From Hirsutella rhossiliensis (taxonomy: Eukaryota > Ascomycota > Sordariomycetes > Hypocreales > Ophiocordycipitaceae): 64,000 nt of DNA. The stretch is taken from positions 744,001 to 808,000 of the forward strand of contig NW_025408683.1 in the NCBI RefSeq assembly GCF_020360975.1. The letters are read 5' to 3'. The notes beneath the pieces were generated by a model. It searched no databases. It worked only from the letters and a program-made list of their open reading frames with translations, and was not told the origin of the DNA. Position 1 is the first letter of the stretch. Every line of letters starts with the position of its first letter. The position numbers were made by a program, and so were the translations under genes. This document shows positions 32,902-43,669 of the stretch, one piece after another.

Positions 32902-34836
32902 ATGATGCTCGTTTCCGTCCTCGGCACGGTCTTGGCCGCCTCGGCCGCCGTCGTCCCCGTCGCAGCCGTCCCGTGCAGCAAATCCTCCGGCGCCCCCTCT
33001 CACGCGTCCTCGGCTGTTGCATCCGAATCCCAGCGTCAGTCGCCGCCTCCGCCCTCGGCCGTTGCAGTCGAGCGTCCTCAGGGGCCGGCCCCCAACAAGA
33101 ACGTGCCCGCCGTCAGCACCCTGGTCCGACCTGCCGGCGCTGACGGGCAATCTGTCCCGTCCCAGCGCCCCAAGTGCACCAAGAAGCCCGCCGGTGTCGA
33201 AACAACCCAGAAGTCACCCGCCGCCGGACCTCAGGACAACCCCAAGGAGCTCGGGCGACCCGAGGTCAAGGGGGGAGTCGACGGCAACGAAGCCGGCGCT
33301 TTGCCGTGTACCAAGTGCGCCAACAAGTCTGGCGGTGCCGGGGGCCGACCCGCTCCCGAGAATGCCTTGGCTTCGGACCGCGCCGGAGAGGCCGGTGCCT
33401 CTAAGCCGTGCCCCAAGTGCGCCGCCAGGATTGGTAGTGCCGGACCCGGACAGGATGGCGCCACGGGCCCGGCCCCTCTCAGTCAGGGCGACTCTCCTGC
33501 TTCCAAGCCACCCTGCCCCAAGAAGACTACCAGTGGCACAACGGAGGCGCCCAAGCCTGTCCCCGAGCCTCCGGCGGTGCAGAAGCCGGGAGCCGGCCCC
33601 GGCCAGGGCGTTCCCAGCAAGAAGCCCTGCCCTAAAGGCGCCACCACGACTGCTGGTGCCGGACCCGGATCTAAGGGTGACATAGCCCCTATCTCTGGCG
33701 GCGACAAGCCTGGTCCTAAGCAGGCTGGGCAGCCTGATGTCGCTAAGCCGTGCACCAAGTGCGACAAGACTGCTGGTGCGGACCGGCCTGAGCCGCCCGT
33801 ACGGGGCGGCTCCCCTGCTTCCAAGCCACCCTGCCCCAAGAAGACTGGCAGCGGCGCAACGGAGGCGCCCAAGCCTGTCCCCGAGCCTCCGGCGGTGCAG
33901 AAGCCGGGCGCCGGCCCCGGCCAGGGCGGTCCCAAAAAGAAGCCCTGCTCCACCGACAAGCCGCAGCAGCCAAAGCCGGTCGGTGGCGGCCTCCCCTCGC
34001 CCGCCAGTGACCAGGGGTCTCCCATTTCCACCAGCCCTGTCGAAAAGAATGACCCTCCCAAGAAGGCAGATGACGTTGACACCGCCTCGGGGCCCGACCC
34101 TCTTAAGTATCGCCTCGGTGACGACACTGAACCGTCGAGTAGCCCGAAGAAGACGGGCGGCGACGCTGCGCCCAGTCAGCCTGGCGCCCCTGCCCCGTCG
34201 GCTTCTTCCAACCCGACCGCCGGAACAAAGGGGACCTTGGGCAGCGAAGTACCCGACAAGCCGGGATCGGTCAGCGTCACCCCCCATGAGCAATACTCGT
34301 CGTCAGAAGGCGTCCTGGGCTGCATGATCAACATCAACCGCGTCGCCTACTGGCCCTTCACTCCTGGGTGTAATGACATCTGCATCAAGGTCACGAGCAG
34401 CACGACGGGCAAGAGCCTTCATCTTCTCAGGATAGACAAGTCCGGAGGTGCCCGTGACATTTCATACCAGGCCTGGAACGAGCTCACCGGCAAGGCCGCG
34501 GGAGGAGGAGAGCCCATGACCTGGGAGTGGGCCGACATGACGGCGTGTGGTGACTTACTCCACAACGGAAAGATGCCCTTTATCTTCGATGCCGGCATCC
34601 ATCACCCAGAGCGGTGTCTCGCCAAGGAAAAGGAAGACAACAGCCCGAACTGGATAAGCCAAAACTACGAGCTGTTCAACTATAAGGATGCCAGGTGCGA
34701 TAATGGCCCTGGCAAGCCGTGCACGTATAACTTCGAGACAAAGCAGTTGGATTGCCCCAAGGAAGCATCTGACGCTCCGGTCAAGGGGCCGGGAATCAAG
34801 GACATTCCGTACAATAGCCTCAAGGGAAGCTTGTGA
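32902..34836 (+). CDS. Large secreted Pro/Lys/Cys-rich modular protein with conserved C-terminal domain
   Basis: Single exon, 644 aa; the start is the first of two adjacent ATGs. Residues 1-23 form a signal peptide (MMLVSVLGTVLAASAAVVPV...). Residues 25-460 are low complexity, rich in Pro, Lys, Gly and Cys, with repeated (K/L)PC(T/P)KC motifs at about 135, 169 and 283. A module of about 46 residues occurs twice (198-243 and 304-349); its core TEAPKPVPEPPAVQKPGAGP is nearly identical in both. The C-terminal domain (about 466-619) has eight cysteines and motifs GCMININRVAYWPFTPGC, LLRIDKSGGARDISYQAWN, ACGDLL and SQNYELFNYKDARC. It resembles a domain I associate with small secreted proteins of Sordariomycetes, perhaps a double-psi barrel fold; no name is certain. 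A wall-associated or effector-like role is inference. Confidence 0.85.
   Translation: MMLVSVLGTVLAASAAVVPVAAVPCSKSSGAPSHASSAVASESQRQSPPPPSAVAVERPQGPAPNKNVPAVSTLVRPAGADGQSVPSQRPKCTKKPAGVETTQKSPAAGPQDNPKELGRPEVKGGVDGNEAGALPCTKCANKSGGAGGRPAPENALASDRAGEAGASKPCPKCAARIGSAGPGQDGATGPAPLSQGDSPASKPPCPKKTTSGTTEAPKPVPEPPAVQKPGAGPGQGVPSKKPCPKGATTTAGAGPGSKGDIAPISGGDKPGPKQAGQPDVAKPCTKCDKTAGADRPEPPVRGGSPASKPPCPKKTGSGATEAPKPVPEPPAVQKPGAGPGQGGPKKKPCSTDKPQQPKPVGGGLPSPASDQGSPISTSPVEKNDPPKKADDVDTASGPDPLKYRLGDDTEPSSSPKKTGGDAAPSQPGAPAPSASSNPTAGTKGTLGSEVPDKPGSVSVTPHEQYSSSEGVLGCMININRVAYWPFTPGCNDICIKVTSSTTGKSLHLLRIDKSGGARDISYQAWNELTGKAAGGGEPMTWEWADMTACGDLLHNGKMPFIFDAGIHHPERCLAKEKEDNSPNWISQNYELFNYKDARCDNGPGKPCTYNFETKQLDCPKEASDAPVKGPGIKDIPYNSLKGSL
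33493..33630 (+). repeat. Duplicated coding module, copy 1
   Basis: First copy of the ~138-bp module of the secreted protein (residues 198-243, SPASKPPCPKKT to KKPC). Its partner is at 33811-33948, with only a few substitutions. Confidence 0.85.
33811..33948 (+). repeat. Duplicated coding module, copy 2
   Basis: Second copy of the module (residues 304-349). The two copies share the PKPVPEPPAVQKPGAGPGQG stretch exactly at protein level. Confidence 0.85.
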
Positions 34837-35807
34837 GCCCTTGGTGACGAGTTGGACCAGCCGTCTTTTTGTCGTGTAGATATTTGTGTGATCGGGTGTT
34901 ACTTGAATAGAGCCAGTTGACCCGGAGAGTTGAGACAAGTCGACCTGCGTGCGAGTGTGAGGGAGTCACCAGACTTGTTGTATGTTTCTGGCCGGAGACG
35001 ACGTCGAGCGAGAGTGACACCCGCCGTTGCCCGGCGCGGACGTCATGGCACGGACGGTCCGAGGGAACCCGGATTCAGAAGCGAGGTGCTTCCACGACGT
35101 CAATCAGGAAAGCACAAACAGGTGTCCCATCTGTCGCCCAAGCAAGCCATAAGACGATGGTCTGGTGTTTTGACCAGCCATGACTCGCAGCCGCGCGCGA
35201 CGATGAATAATCCGTCTGACACATCGAGTCCGGCGTCGACGACGACGGTAAGGACACAGCTGATCACGTTGGTCAGTCTGTTAAGGCGGGCATATGATGG
35301 AGGCCAGGATGGAGGAAACAAGGCGGGGCGGTAGATGGCAGTGGAAAAGAGGTTGAGACGTCGTCAATGTTCGGATGGTTACAAATTCCGGTGCCAACTG
35401 AGTGCTAGGCGGGGACGGTACGTATGTACTTAGTATTACGCCATCCCGAGCCGAGAACCGAGGTGTCCACCACGGCCCGGCCGGTCAGCGCAGTCGGCAT
35501 CATCCCACGGGTGACTAATCATGACTTGGCCTCGTTGACGGTTGACGATGGATCGCTTTGCATGCATACAAACACACGTCCGCCTATCCGTACTCTCAGA
35601 CCAGCCAACCGCCTCTGGCCTCCCGACGACCTGCTCACAATCCCCCGCGCAACGGCATCCATTCGCTACCAGTCTTTGGCCGGAGCGTTCAGCGGCGCTT
35701 TCATTGCCTTTTCGGAGGCGCCGACGACATCCATTGAATTGCCCCCTTCGGCTCCGACGGTGCAGGAAAAAGAAGACCGGACAAGAGTGAAACAAGAGAA
35801 TTCCGAA
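34837..35807. other. Gap upstream of RIB1
   Basis: No gene recognised. The RIB1 frame is open and in phase back to 35424, so part of 35424-35807 could be coding, but the translated composition there looks non-conserved. Contains GTACGTATGTACTTA near 35419. Confidence 0.4.
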
Positions 35808-36982
35808 ATGCCGTCCGGGTCTCCATCCGACGCTGGCGAGCCGAGCCAGCTGCCGTCCTTTTACTCGCCTCGCACATCGGCCGTCGAAGGCCACCAGCAC
35901 GTCGACGACGACCTATCACTATCGTCGCACAGCCGTCGTGATGCCCCCAGCGCAGCGCAGCCCCCGCCGCCGCCCTCTCTCCTGTCTCCGGCCTTCACCC
36001 CTCCCCAGACGCCGGGCACCCGCACGCCGACGACGGCCGGTCCACGAGGCGTGCCCGTCGACAGCTCCATCCCCTCGGGCGGATGCGGGCCCAACAAGCC
36101 GCGCCTGCTCCAGACACTGCCCACGGTACAATGCATCGTCCGCGCCCGGATCCCCACTGTGACCGGGACCGAAATGTTCTTGCACCTGTACACCAACGAC
36201 GTCGACAACAAGGAGCACCTCGCCATTGTGTTTGGGAATCACATCCGGAGCAGCAGCCTCGATGCGCCTCGCGAGGGCGAGACGGAGATGGATCGCATGG
36301 TCAGAGGCGCATATACCGGAAGGCTGTACCCCGGGCGGACGACGAGCGGCATGGTGACGGCCAACGCGTCACGCGACGAGGCGGAGGCGTCCCGTCCGGC
36401 AGATCCGCCGCTGGTGCGGATCCATTCCGAGTGCTATACGGGGGAGACGGCGTGGTCGGCACGGTGCGACTGCGGCGAGCAGCTCGACGAGGCGGCGCGG
36501 CTGATGGGGCTGCCGGGCAACACGAGCGGCGGCATCATCATCTACCTGCGGCAAGAAGGTCGGGGCATCGGTCTCGGGGAGAAACTCAAGGCCTACAACC
36601 TGCAGGACCTGGGGTCGGATACGGTCGAGGCGAATCTGCTGCTGCGGCATCCCGCCGACGCGAGGAGCTACGGGCTGGCCACGGCGATGCTGCGCGACCT
36701 GAGCCAAACGGACGTGCGGCTCCTCACCAACAACCCGGATAAGATCCGCGCCGTCGAGGGCCCCAACAGAGAGGTTGTCGTCAAGGAGCGGGTGGCCATG
36801 GTGCCGCTGTCGTGGAAGGGCCAGGGGGGGTTCCGAAGCCAGGAGGTGGAAGGATACTTGAAGACCAAGGTCAGAGCCCTCACTCTCTTGTACTTGAGTT
36901 TCTGCCGTTACCGTGCTGACTGGAGCAATACCTGCAGATTGAAAAGATGGGCCACATGTTGGACATGGGGCGAGAGTTATAG
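35808..36982 (+). CDS. RIB1: GTP cyclohydrolase II (riboflavin biosynthesis), 2 exons
   Basis: Exons 35808-36869 and 36938-36982 with a 68-nt intron (GTCAGA...GCAG, branch CTGAC) give 368 aa. It catalyses the first step of riboflavin synthesis: GTP to the diaminopyrimidine phosphate, formate and pyrophosphate. The zinc site is [17 protein letters not shown] (about residues 209-225), followed by [20 protein letters not shown] and [16 protein letters not shown]. The last exon adds [14 protein letters not shown], restoring the usual C-terminus. I chose the ATG at 35808 ([20 protein letters not shown]) because conservation seems to begin at [11 protein letters not shown]. An in-frame ATG at 35424 would add 128 residues of doubtful value. 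Confidence 0.92.
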
Positions 36983-37381
36983 ATGGACGACATTGAGGAA
37001 CACATGGGTGGAGTCTGTGGGTTTGCATCTTGCTTGGGAGCGCTGCGGGCTTGACATTTCTTTGGCTGCTTGGTTGGCGATGGTGATACTGGGCGGTAGA
37101 TTTCGAGGTGTGCAAGAGGCTAATGCCTGCGAGGCTACTGGATATTCTGCTCGTGAGGACAGTTGACGACGAGAGACAGATTTCATGTACAGACTAAGGA
37201 TGCGCGAGCATTCGCGGTCACTCTCCTGAAGAATGATTTGCTCTCGACAGGGTTGATGATGAACGGTTCGGTGAGCGCGGTGAGCGCGGTGAGGTTGGTA
37301 AATCGGGGGCTTATGTATTGCAAAGTAATTACCTCAGGCTCATCTGGGAGTACCTATGTAGGTACCTAGGTACTTATATAC
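36983..37381. other. Gap between RIB1 and the MULE remnant
   Basis: 3' region of RIB1. Near 37350-37375 lies TACCTATGTAGGTACCTAGG, an imperfect TAGGTACC repeat common in fungal intergenic DNA. No gene. Confidence 0.45.
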
Positions 37382-37412
37382 GGTGTGAATTTGGGTCCTG
37401 TCTAGCCGGCCA
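37382..37412 (+). repeat. Left terminal inverted repeat of the MULE remnant
   Basis: Begins GGTGTGAATTTGGGTCCTG and ends GCCGGCCA; pairs with 38103-38133. Confidence 0.75.
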
Positions 37413-37577
37413 CCTCTCAGACTAACCGGCCACCTCGCCTGGTGGGGCAGTGTGGCGCCTACGCTGCGCACCCAGGCAAGAGCCGCCTGCACCAAATGCA
37501 CAGAAGAAAGTGAAGCTATCGCGATATAAAGGAAATTATGTATCAGGCGCCCCGACGGCGTTGTGATGCCCGTGTCT

Positions 37578-37994
37578 CTAAAGGAGGCCCGCCCTATATA
37601 ATTCCCGCTGTGCCCGTTCTTCCTCTTCGACTGCTGCCTCCACCTTATCCCAATATTTTGCTTGGGCCATTGCAGCAACGTCCGGGTGGTTGTGCTGGCT
37701 GTTAGGGGGGCAAGAGACTGACCAGAGGCCTGTTCCTTGGTCTAGCCGCAAAATCAGCCGGAAAAGGCAGTTTGTCCTCTGCGTATGCGTCTTGCGGCGC
37801 TTGGCGATATCTTCCTTGCGGCTGCTCACGTATTTACGCCCCTTTGAGCAGCGTAAAATGGCGTAGTCCGGGGCGGCTGCATTGGGCTTCTTCGTACGCA
37901 CAACAAGGGCGTAGCCTTGTTCCTTTGCAACCCCATCACAAGCTGCTTGTGCAGCCTGGAGGGATGAAAAGGTCGATGAGAGAAGAGACTCCAT
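37578..37994 (-). pseudogene. FAR1/MULE transposase N-terminal domain remnant
   Basis: Frame of 138 aa from MESLLSSTFSSLQAAQAACD. It shows the FAR1 (WRKY-GCM1-like zinc finger) layout: AKEQGYALVVRTKK, AILRCSKGRKY, RTNCLFRLILRLDQ and the closing SQHNHPDV. The frame stops shortly after this domain. The MULE DDE catalytic domain and SWIM finger are missing, consistent with internal deletion. The frame extends upstream to 38093, but that part is TIR-proximal sequence. Confidence 0.78.
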
Positions 37995-38102
37995 TGCAAA
38001 GAGGGCGTATAGCAAAAAACGCGGTATGAATAGCTTCAATTTGGGCGCCGGGTTGATACAGGGAGCATTGATGCAAATTCTACAAGGCCGCAACCAGCCA
38101 CA

Positions 38103-38133
38103 TGGCCGGCCAGACAGGGCCTGAATTTGCGGC
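38103..38133 (-). repeat. Right terminal inverted repeat of the MULE remnant
   Basis: Its reverse complement begins GCCGCAAATTCAGGCCCTG and ends GCCGGCCA. Seven of its eight differences from the left repeat are transitions. Confidence 0.75.
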
Positions 38134-38440
38134 CCAAAAAAAGAGCGCTACTTAGAGGTACCTGTTGGCGGGGCCACGGGTACATGGTGTGCTTCTTGGT
38201 GCCTGCACCTGCCGAGCCAGGCGCACTTGCTAGCTGCATCGCGTCACCACCCGCTAGCAAACTGCCTTTTTTTTTCATGACCTTTCTCCTCCCTTCGTTT
38301 ACTTCCCCCTTCGCTCCCATCTTCGCCTCCGTCTTTGCCGCTCGCCTCGCCCACCCTCTCTCGACATCTCTGCGTCCTTTCTCGATTCCTTCTCTCCACG
38401 AGCGACAACAGAGTCATGCATCGCGCCTAGGGCCGCCCTC

Positions 38441-41264
38441 ATGTCGTCGCAGGACCTCATCCGCCTGCGCGTCTCCGTGCAGCGCCATGGCGTGCCCGAG
38501 GTCAAGCTCATCTGGCCTTGCGCCCGCTCCCACGACTTGACCGTTTCCAAGTTTCTTTCCCAGATCAACGAGGTGATGCCGCTCGAGAGCGGCGAATGGG
38601 GCCTCGAAGATTACGTTGTGGAGCTTGCCGACGGCACTGGTGGAAGCTACGAATGCCTTCATTTTCAACCCGTTCCGCACATCCTGAAGAATGATGACCA
38701 CATCTTGTGCGCAGATTCCATAACCCCCTATGAGAAAGCATTGAAACTGAGCTGCTGGTCCTAGAATTCGCTGTCTTCACGGCGAAGATCTCAAGCGACG
38801 CCGCCTCAGTGGCCGCCATCAAATTTCCGCCGACGGCAGACACCTCGTCGACGGCCTCGTGTTTGGCAGGCCTTGGCTCAGGACCCCGCGAGATCGCCCG
38901 GCCCTCGACCTGCCTCCTCGCAAGCGAGCTCGTACCGCGCGCGACTGCGGCGGCAACTATGACTTCGATGACCAAGACGAACTACCTGATACTCCACAGC
39001 CACGGCTACTTCTGGAGCGTGCCCAGCAAGACATGAGCAGTGACGACATGCTTGCAGAGGGCTCAGATGACTCGGACGAATATCTGGATGAAGAATTCGA
39101 CGAGGATCTAGACGAAGAGCTCGAACAAGGTCTGGACAAAAAATGCGACGAGGATGTGGACGAAGAATTCGATGATGCGTCGGGCGAGGACCAGGACGAG
39201 GTAGCCGAGGAACTGGGTCACCTTAGAAACGACAACATGGCTGTCGGCCATGTCATGCCTGCGAATGGTCCGGGAAACACGTCGGACGGTCAGGTCATCG
39301 AGGCGCCAGCCCCAACTGCGAACGGCCTAGATCTCGGAGCACTGGATGGAATCGTGGCTCTAAGGGCAGCCTTTCCTCAGACACCCGTTATTGCCATTGA
39401 GGCAGAGCTTCTCCGGCAACACAAAGACCTCCGCAAGGCGTACGACGCTCTGAGTGGCTCTCACGAGCCCGCTCTTGGTTTCGACGACGTGATGGCAAAT
39501 GCCGTCATCAGGCTCTTCTTTCCCGGACACCAGCCGAGCTCGGGAAGCCCCGACCATCAATCCGCTCGCCAGATGTCTATCACCTCGCGACCCTTGATTC
39601 AGGTTGTCGAGAGCAGCGACGGGCCAGAAGATGCAGCCGTCGCAATGGCACCACCAGATACCCATCCGCCATTGGGCGCTGGTACAGACCAGGGGCTACG
39701 CGATTCCTCAACTGGTGAGGATGCAGATAGGGGCACGGAAAACACGGAGTATACTGCCTCGGACATTGGTGCCTCGGACGATACATCCTCAGATGGCACG
39801 GACTCGTCCAGCGACTTATCCAGCTCGAGTGACGATGACGAGAGTAGCAGCGACGAGAGCGACAGCGATTCCGATTCCAGTGAGGATAACCTTGGCGCTC
39901 CGATCGGCACGCAGTCGAGCCACGATGACGAGAGTAGCAGTGACTCTAGCAGCAGCGACGGGAGCGAAAGCGATTTCGACTTGAGCAACGACGGCACTGG
40001 CGCTTCGGTTAGCCGGCAAGCGACACAAAATACGTGCCGCGAGGGAGCGCAAGGTCACAAGGAAGCATCAGACGTGCCGCCTGGTGCGCCATCTGGCCGC
40101 ACAAAGACGCAGAAACGGAACGCTCGCAGAAGGAGGAGCATGGCCCGGATAAGTGCTGACAAGCGCCGGCAAGCATCGGCTGTTCAGAGGGACGAGGCCT
40201 TTGCGTTTGAAGTACGCAAACAGCAGCTCCTACGCAGGATTGATGATGAGGTGGACCTGGCCAAAGACAGCCAACATGTCCAGGCGACCCAAGACGACGA
40301 CGGCGCAGAGGAGACCAAGAATGGGGACGCTCCCAGCACGACACCTGACCGACGGCGGTCGCGTGTCGATCTGGGCGCCGGTCGGCGACTGCTCTTTGGT
40401 TCTCTCGGACTCAAGGCACCCAAGACGCGGGCCGATGAGGAGAAAATCAAGCAGGGGTTGATGAAGGACGTTCGGCCGCTGAACAACATGCGGCTCACGG
40501 AGGGCCAGAAGGCCAGTGAGGATGCCTCGGTTGCATCAGGTTGCGACATTGAAGACTGGCGGCAAAGGGTGACGTATCGCGCCGTCGAGTGCAGCCACCA
40601 AGGCATGGTGCTGAGCGAGCCCCCCTTTCCGTTTGAGCAGCGCTGGGACCCGCAACAACGAGGCAGAGCCTGCCGGAAGCGGAAGCGCACGTCGCAAGAG
40701 TTTGTCGAAGACTGGTACGGGGACGACGACTCGGGGCTTTACATGGAGGAGGACGTGGGCCAGACGAAGAGGATCAAGAGCCTGATGAGCGACCACTTTG
40801 GGCTGGGCGCAGTGGGCGAGGACGAGGCGCCCGGGAAGACGCCGAGTTCGGAGACGGAGGGCCGCAACGCCGCAGGGACCACGGCCCAGGCAGATGATGT
40901 CCCCTCGCTGCCGGCCGATGTCGGCAGCCTCGCCGACCTGGAGGCTGGCGGGGCTAAGGACGGCATGGTGATTACGTGGAAGCAAATTGTCATGTCCAAG
41001 GCGACGAGGTGGCAGCCGATGGTAGTTCAGCAGACGGGCACGGTGCTGCGCGGCAGCGACGAGACGAACCTTTACGTGCTGCTGGCGATGCGGGACCGCG
41101 AAGACAGGAGCAAGATGTTCGACGAGGCGGGGAAGCGAATCTACGACAAGTTCGAGATGCCGGACGCGGACAGCGGCGACGAGGGTGAGGACGATGGCGA
41201 GAGGATGGTTTCGTGGGCGGAGATGACGGAGCCCAAGATTGTGCGGATGCCGGAGGAGAAGTAG
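38441..41264 (+). CDS. Divergent coilin-like protein (ubiquitin-like N-terminus, acidic Ser-rich middle, Tudor-like C-terminus), 2 exons
   Basis: Exons 38441-38706 and 38765-41264 with a 58-nt intron (GTGCGC...CTAG) give 921 aa. The N-terminus (about 1-130) reads LIRLRVSVQRHGVPEVKLIW, INEVMPLESGEWGLEDYVVE, KNDDHILIR and SGRHQISADGRHLVDGLVFG, with a first half like a ubiquitin-like coilin N-domain. The middle is acidic, with long Asp/Glu and Ser runs (SSSDDDESSSDESDSDSDSS), then basic (KTQKRNARRRRSMARIS). The C-terminus has LPADVGSLADLEAG and DGMVITWKQIVMSKATRWQP, like the Tudor-like part of coilin. Coilin scaffolds Cajal bodies in plants and animals; the link here is inference from layout and weak motifs. 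It is a conserved hypothetical in filamentous fungi as far as I can recall. Confidence 0.75.
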
Positions 41265-42491
41265 GGTGAGGAGAGGGGAGACTGACGGGGCAGGGGAATG
41301 GTCGCCGACTTGGCCGTGTATTACTGGCGGTAGATGATCATCGTGCGAGTCGTCATGATTGCTTGTGCTGGCTTGAGCGGCAGCATATGGAGCAGTTGGA
41401 GAGGCCTGTTGTCACGCAACGAGCCGCACAGCTTGATACTGTACAGTGCTGCAAAGACATCTGCCTGCTTTGTTCTTGGATGATTCGCTCTGACGGGTGG
41501 TAAGTTGTGTGGCCTGATGATGATGCTGCTGGCTTTATGCACGCTATACAGAGTCCCATGTACGGCGGGCCCAAGAGAAGGCGTTTCGGATGTTCGGTTT
41601 CAAACGACTCAAGGGGCGGGAGAGGATGGGTTCGTATGGGGCGTGGCGAGGATTGGCCACCAGGCGCTACAGACAGCCGGCTTCCCATGTAACTATACCT
41701 ACGGTGCTTAGGTAGCTTCCCAGGGACGTACGGCATCCGGAACCACCTATCGATGGAGTGCATAGTAGCATAGTAGCACAGTGGGTGCTTCGAGCTCTTT
41801 GAAACTGACACGCATCCGCCCCAGAATCTGGATTTTTCTTCGCCCTTCTTTTCTTTTTCTCCCGCTTCCTTCTCTGCGCCTCACCCCATCCATGCCTCCC
41901 GACCCAATGGTTCTGCGTCGGAATGACCCTGCATGCATGCATGGTGGTTGGCCGCCAAGTGCGCGCGCCCTCTGGTCTAGACGTTGGACAGAGAGCGAGG
42001 GTGTGGAGACGCATAAAGAAAGGGTCCGGAAAAGAAAGGGAAAAGGGCAGAGAGGGCGACAAAGAGGGTTGCGTCATGTCTGGTGCGCCCATCCGGCCTG
42101 TTTTTAGAGTTGACGGCCACATGACTGGCTCACGGCACACACACGCACGCACACACACACATAATATATATATACTGTAGTGTGCGAGCGGTATTTATGC
42201 TGCGATGCCCGGCTATATTCGTCCAACTGCCGGAGCAACATCGCCCTCTCTTTTGACTCACCCCGGCATCGAGTCCTGCCGCAGTCGAGGCGGTTAATCT
42301 AGTACAGGATACCAGCCATCCACGGCGACGCGCGAAACAAGGGCGAGAAAGGGACGCAAGTTGGACCACGAGCTTGCAGCCTTTAAATGGCGCCTTGGCC
42401 GACCCTGACTCTCGCACCACCGAGACTCGCCTATTTGCAACTCGAAAGAAAGGCTGGGGCCTGTTTGTTTGATTCGAAGCCTGCAGCCACG
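41265..42491. other. 1.2-kb gap without a recognisable gene
   Basis: Contains TACTGTACAGTG near 41440, a GCATGCATGCATG run near 41932-41944 and a (CA)n/(TA)n microsatellite at about 42133-42175. Frames here lack motifs. Confidence 0.45.
42133..42175. repeat. (CA)n and (TA)n microsatellite
   Basis: CACACACACGCACGCACACACACACA followed by a short alternating TA tract. Confidence 0.8.
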
Positions 42492-42941
42492 ATGCGTCGC
42501 CGTCGCGTCCCGCCTCTCCTCCTCCTCTGCGCAGCCGCCGGCGCCGGCGCGGCGCGGCTCGTCCCCGGCTCCGGACCCGTCGCCCTTATCAGCACCACGG
42601 CCCCCGACCCGGCACCCGCATCCGCATCGGCAGCCCTCGGGTCCGCCCACGACCCAGCGCGCCACCACATGCTCGCGCGCGACTCGGCACCGCCGCCGCC
42701 GTACGTCCCCATCGTCACCCCCGCGCCCGACCAGGACGCCGTGCTGGCCAGGCAGGGCCTCCGCCAGGAGACGTACTACGCCTGCAACACGGTCGGCGGC
42801 GACGGCGCCTCGGCGCACTGCGGCTGGCACGTGCCCCTCGTGCGCACGGGGGGCGCCGCGCCGCCGCAGACGGCGAGCACCGCGGCTGTTGTCGTGGGCG
42901 TGGCGTGTCTGGCGGCTGTGTTTGCGCTCGGCATGACCTGA
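42492..42941 (+). CDS. Small secreted or GPI/membrane-anchored protein
   Basis: 149 aa from MRRRRVPPLLLLCAAAGAGA, a short basic N-terminus plus hydrophobic signal segment. A Pro/Ala-rich region follows, then a compact motif QETYYACNTVGGDG and HCGWHVPLV with two cysteines. A C-terminal hydrophobic stretch (TAAVVVGVACLAAVFALGM) ends the protein, suiting a GPI signal or a single membrane span. The frame extends 35 codons upstream to 42387, but the internal ATG is preferred because it places the signal peptide at the start. The two-cysteine motif looks conserved in fungi; no function is known to me. Confidence 0.7.
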   Translation: MRRRRVPPLLLLCAAAGAGAARLVPGSGPVALISTTAPDPAPASASAALGSAHDPARHHMLARDSAPPPPYVPIVTPAPDQDAVLARQGLRQETYYACNTVGGDGASAHCGWHVPLVRTGGAAPPQTASTAAVVVGVACLAAVFALGMT

Positions 42942-43669
42942 GCTTGTCAAGGAAGGAGAAGAAGAAGAAGAAGAAGAACCGGCGGCTGCTGCTGCTGCTT
43001 GATGATCGAAGACGACGATGATGATGACATGTCTTATGAAATGCAATGGTCTTTATAGACGGGAGTGGGCGTAAAGATGGTAAACGACACCTACATGTCC
43101 CAAGGCCCGGCTCGGGAGAGTCGGAGGGTGAGAGAGAAAAAGAAGGGCACGGGCTGGGGAGAAATAAGGTTTACGGGAAAGACGCATGTAGCGGGAGAGG
43201 GCAACCCTCGCCTCGTCTTTGATAGTTTGATACCCAGCTGCTGGTCGGCACTGCGCCATGTTCTTGCTTGACAGTGCATGCCGCAACATACCAACATGCA
43301 TCTTCTTACACAAGCTCTCGTTCCGGTTGCGAGTCCGGCCTCACCAGAGTGCCCTCACGTCCACCTCGACTCACACCCCTCCCATCCCGGGCGTGTCACG
43401 GCCGACGGCACTCCTGGCAAGATACTATTGGACCTGTCGTGCTCTGGAAACCGAGGAAAAACAGACACCTTGATTTCATGCTAGCGTACTCGAGGAACAC
43501 CGTGGGACCCGAGCCCTCCCTGCCCCAAGTTGTTTTCAGAGGTGATTCGCCGGCCAGCCCGCGTGCGCCGACGGCATACCGGCACCCGTAGGACCGTAGA
43601 ATGCCCAATGCCACAGCCCCATGCCCAAACCCATGGATTCTACAACGACCAGCAGCAGACTTGCCCCGT
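42942..43669. other. Convergent 3' region
   Basis: Lies between the small GPI-like gene and RPS24. No coding signal beyond shadows. Confidence 0.45.
42954..42979. repeat. (GAA)n microsatellite in 3' region
   Basis: About eight GAA/AAG units just after the stop of the small GPI-like gene. Confidence 0.8.

Larger units (their letters stand above)
37382..38133 (-). mobile_element. Internally deleted Mutator-like element (MULE) with terminal inverted repeats
   Basis: Terminal inverted repeats are 37382-37412 and 38103-38133 (31 bp, 23 identical). The inner 25 bp differ at four positions, all transitions. Between them is a FAR1-type DNA-binding domain frame on the minus strand and no catalytic transposase domain. 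A subterminal direct repeat CCGGCCACCTC is present at 37406-37416 and 37426-37436. Flanking target duplications are not clear; TACTTATAT and TACTTAGAG at the outside are only a weak match. Confidence 0.72.
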
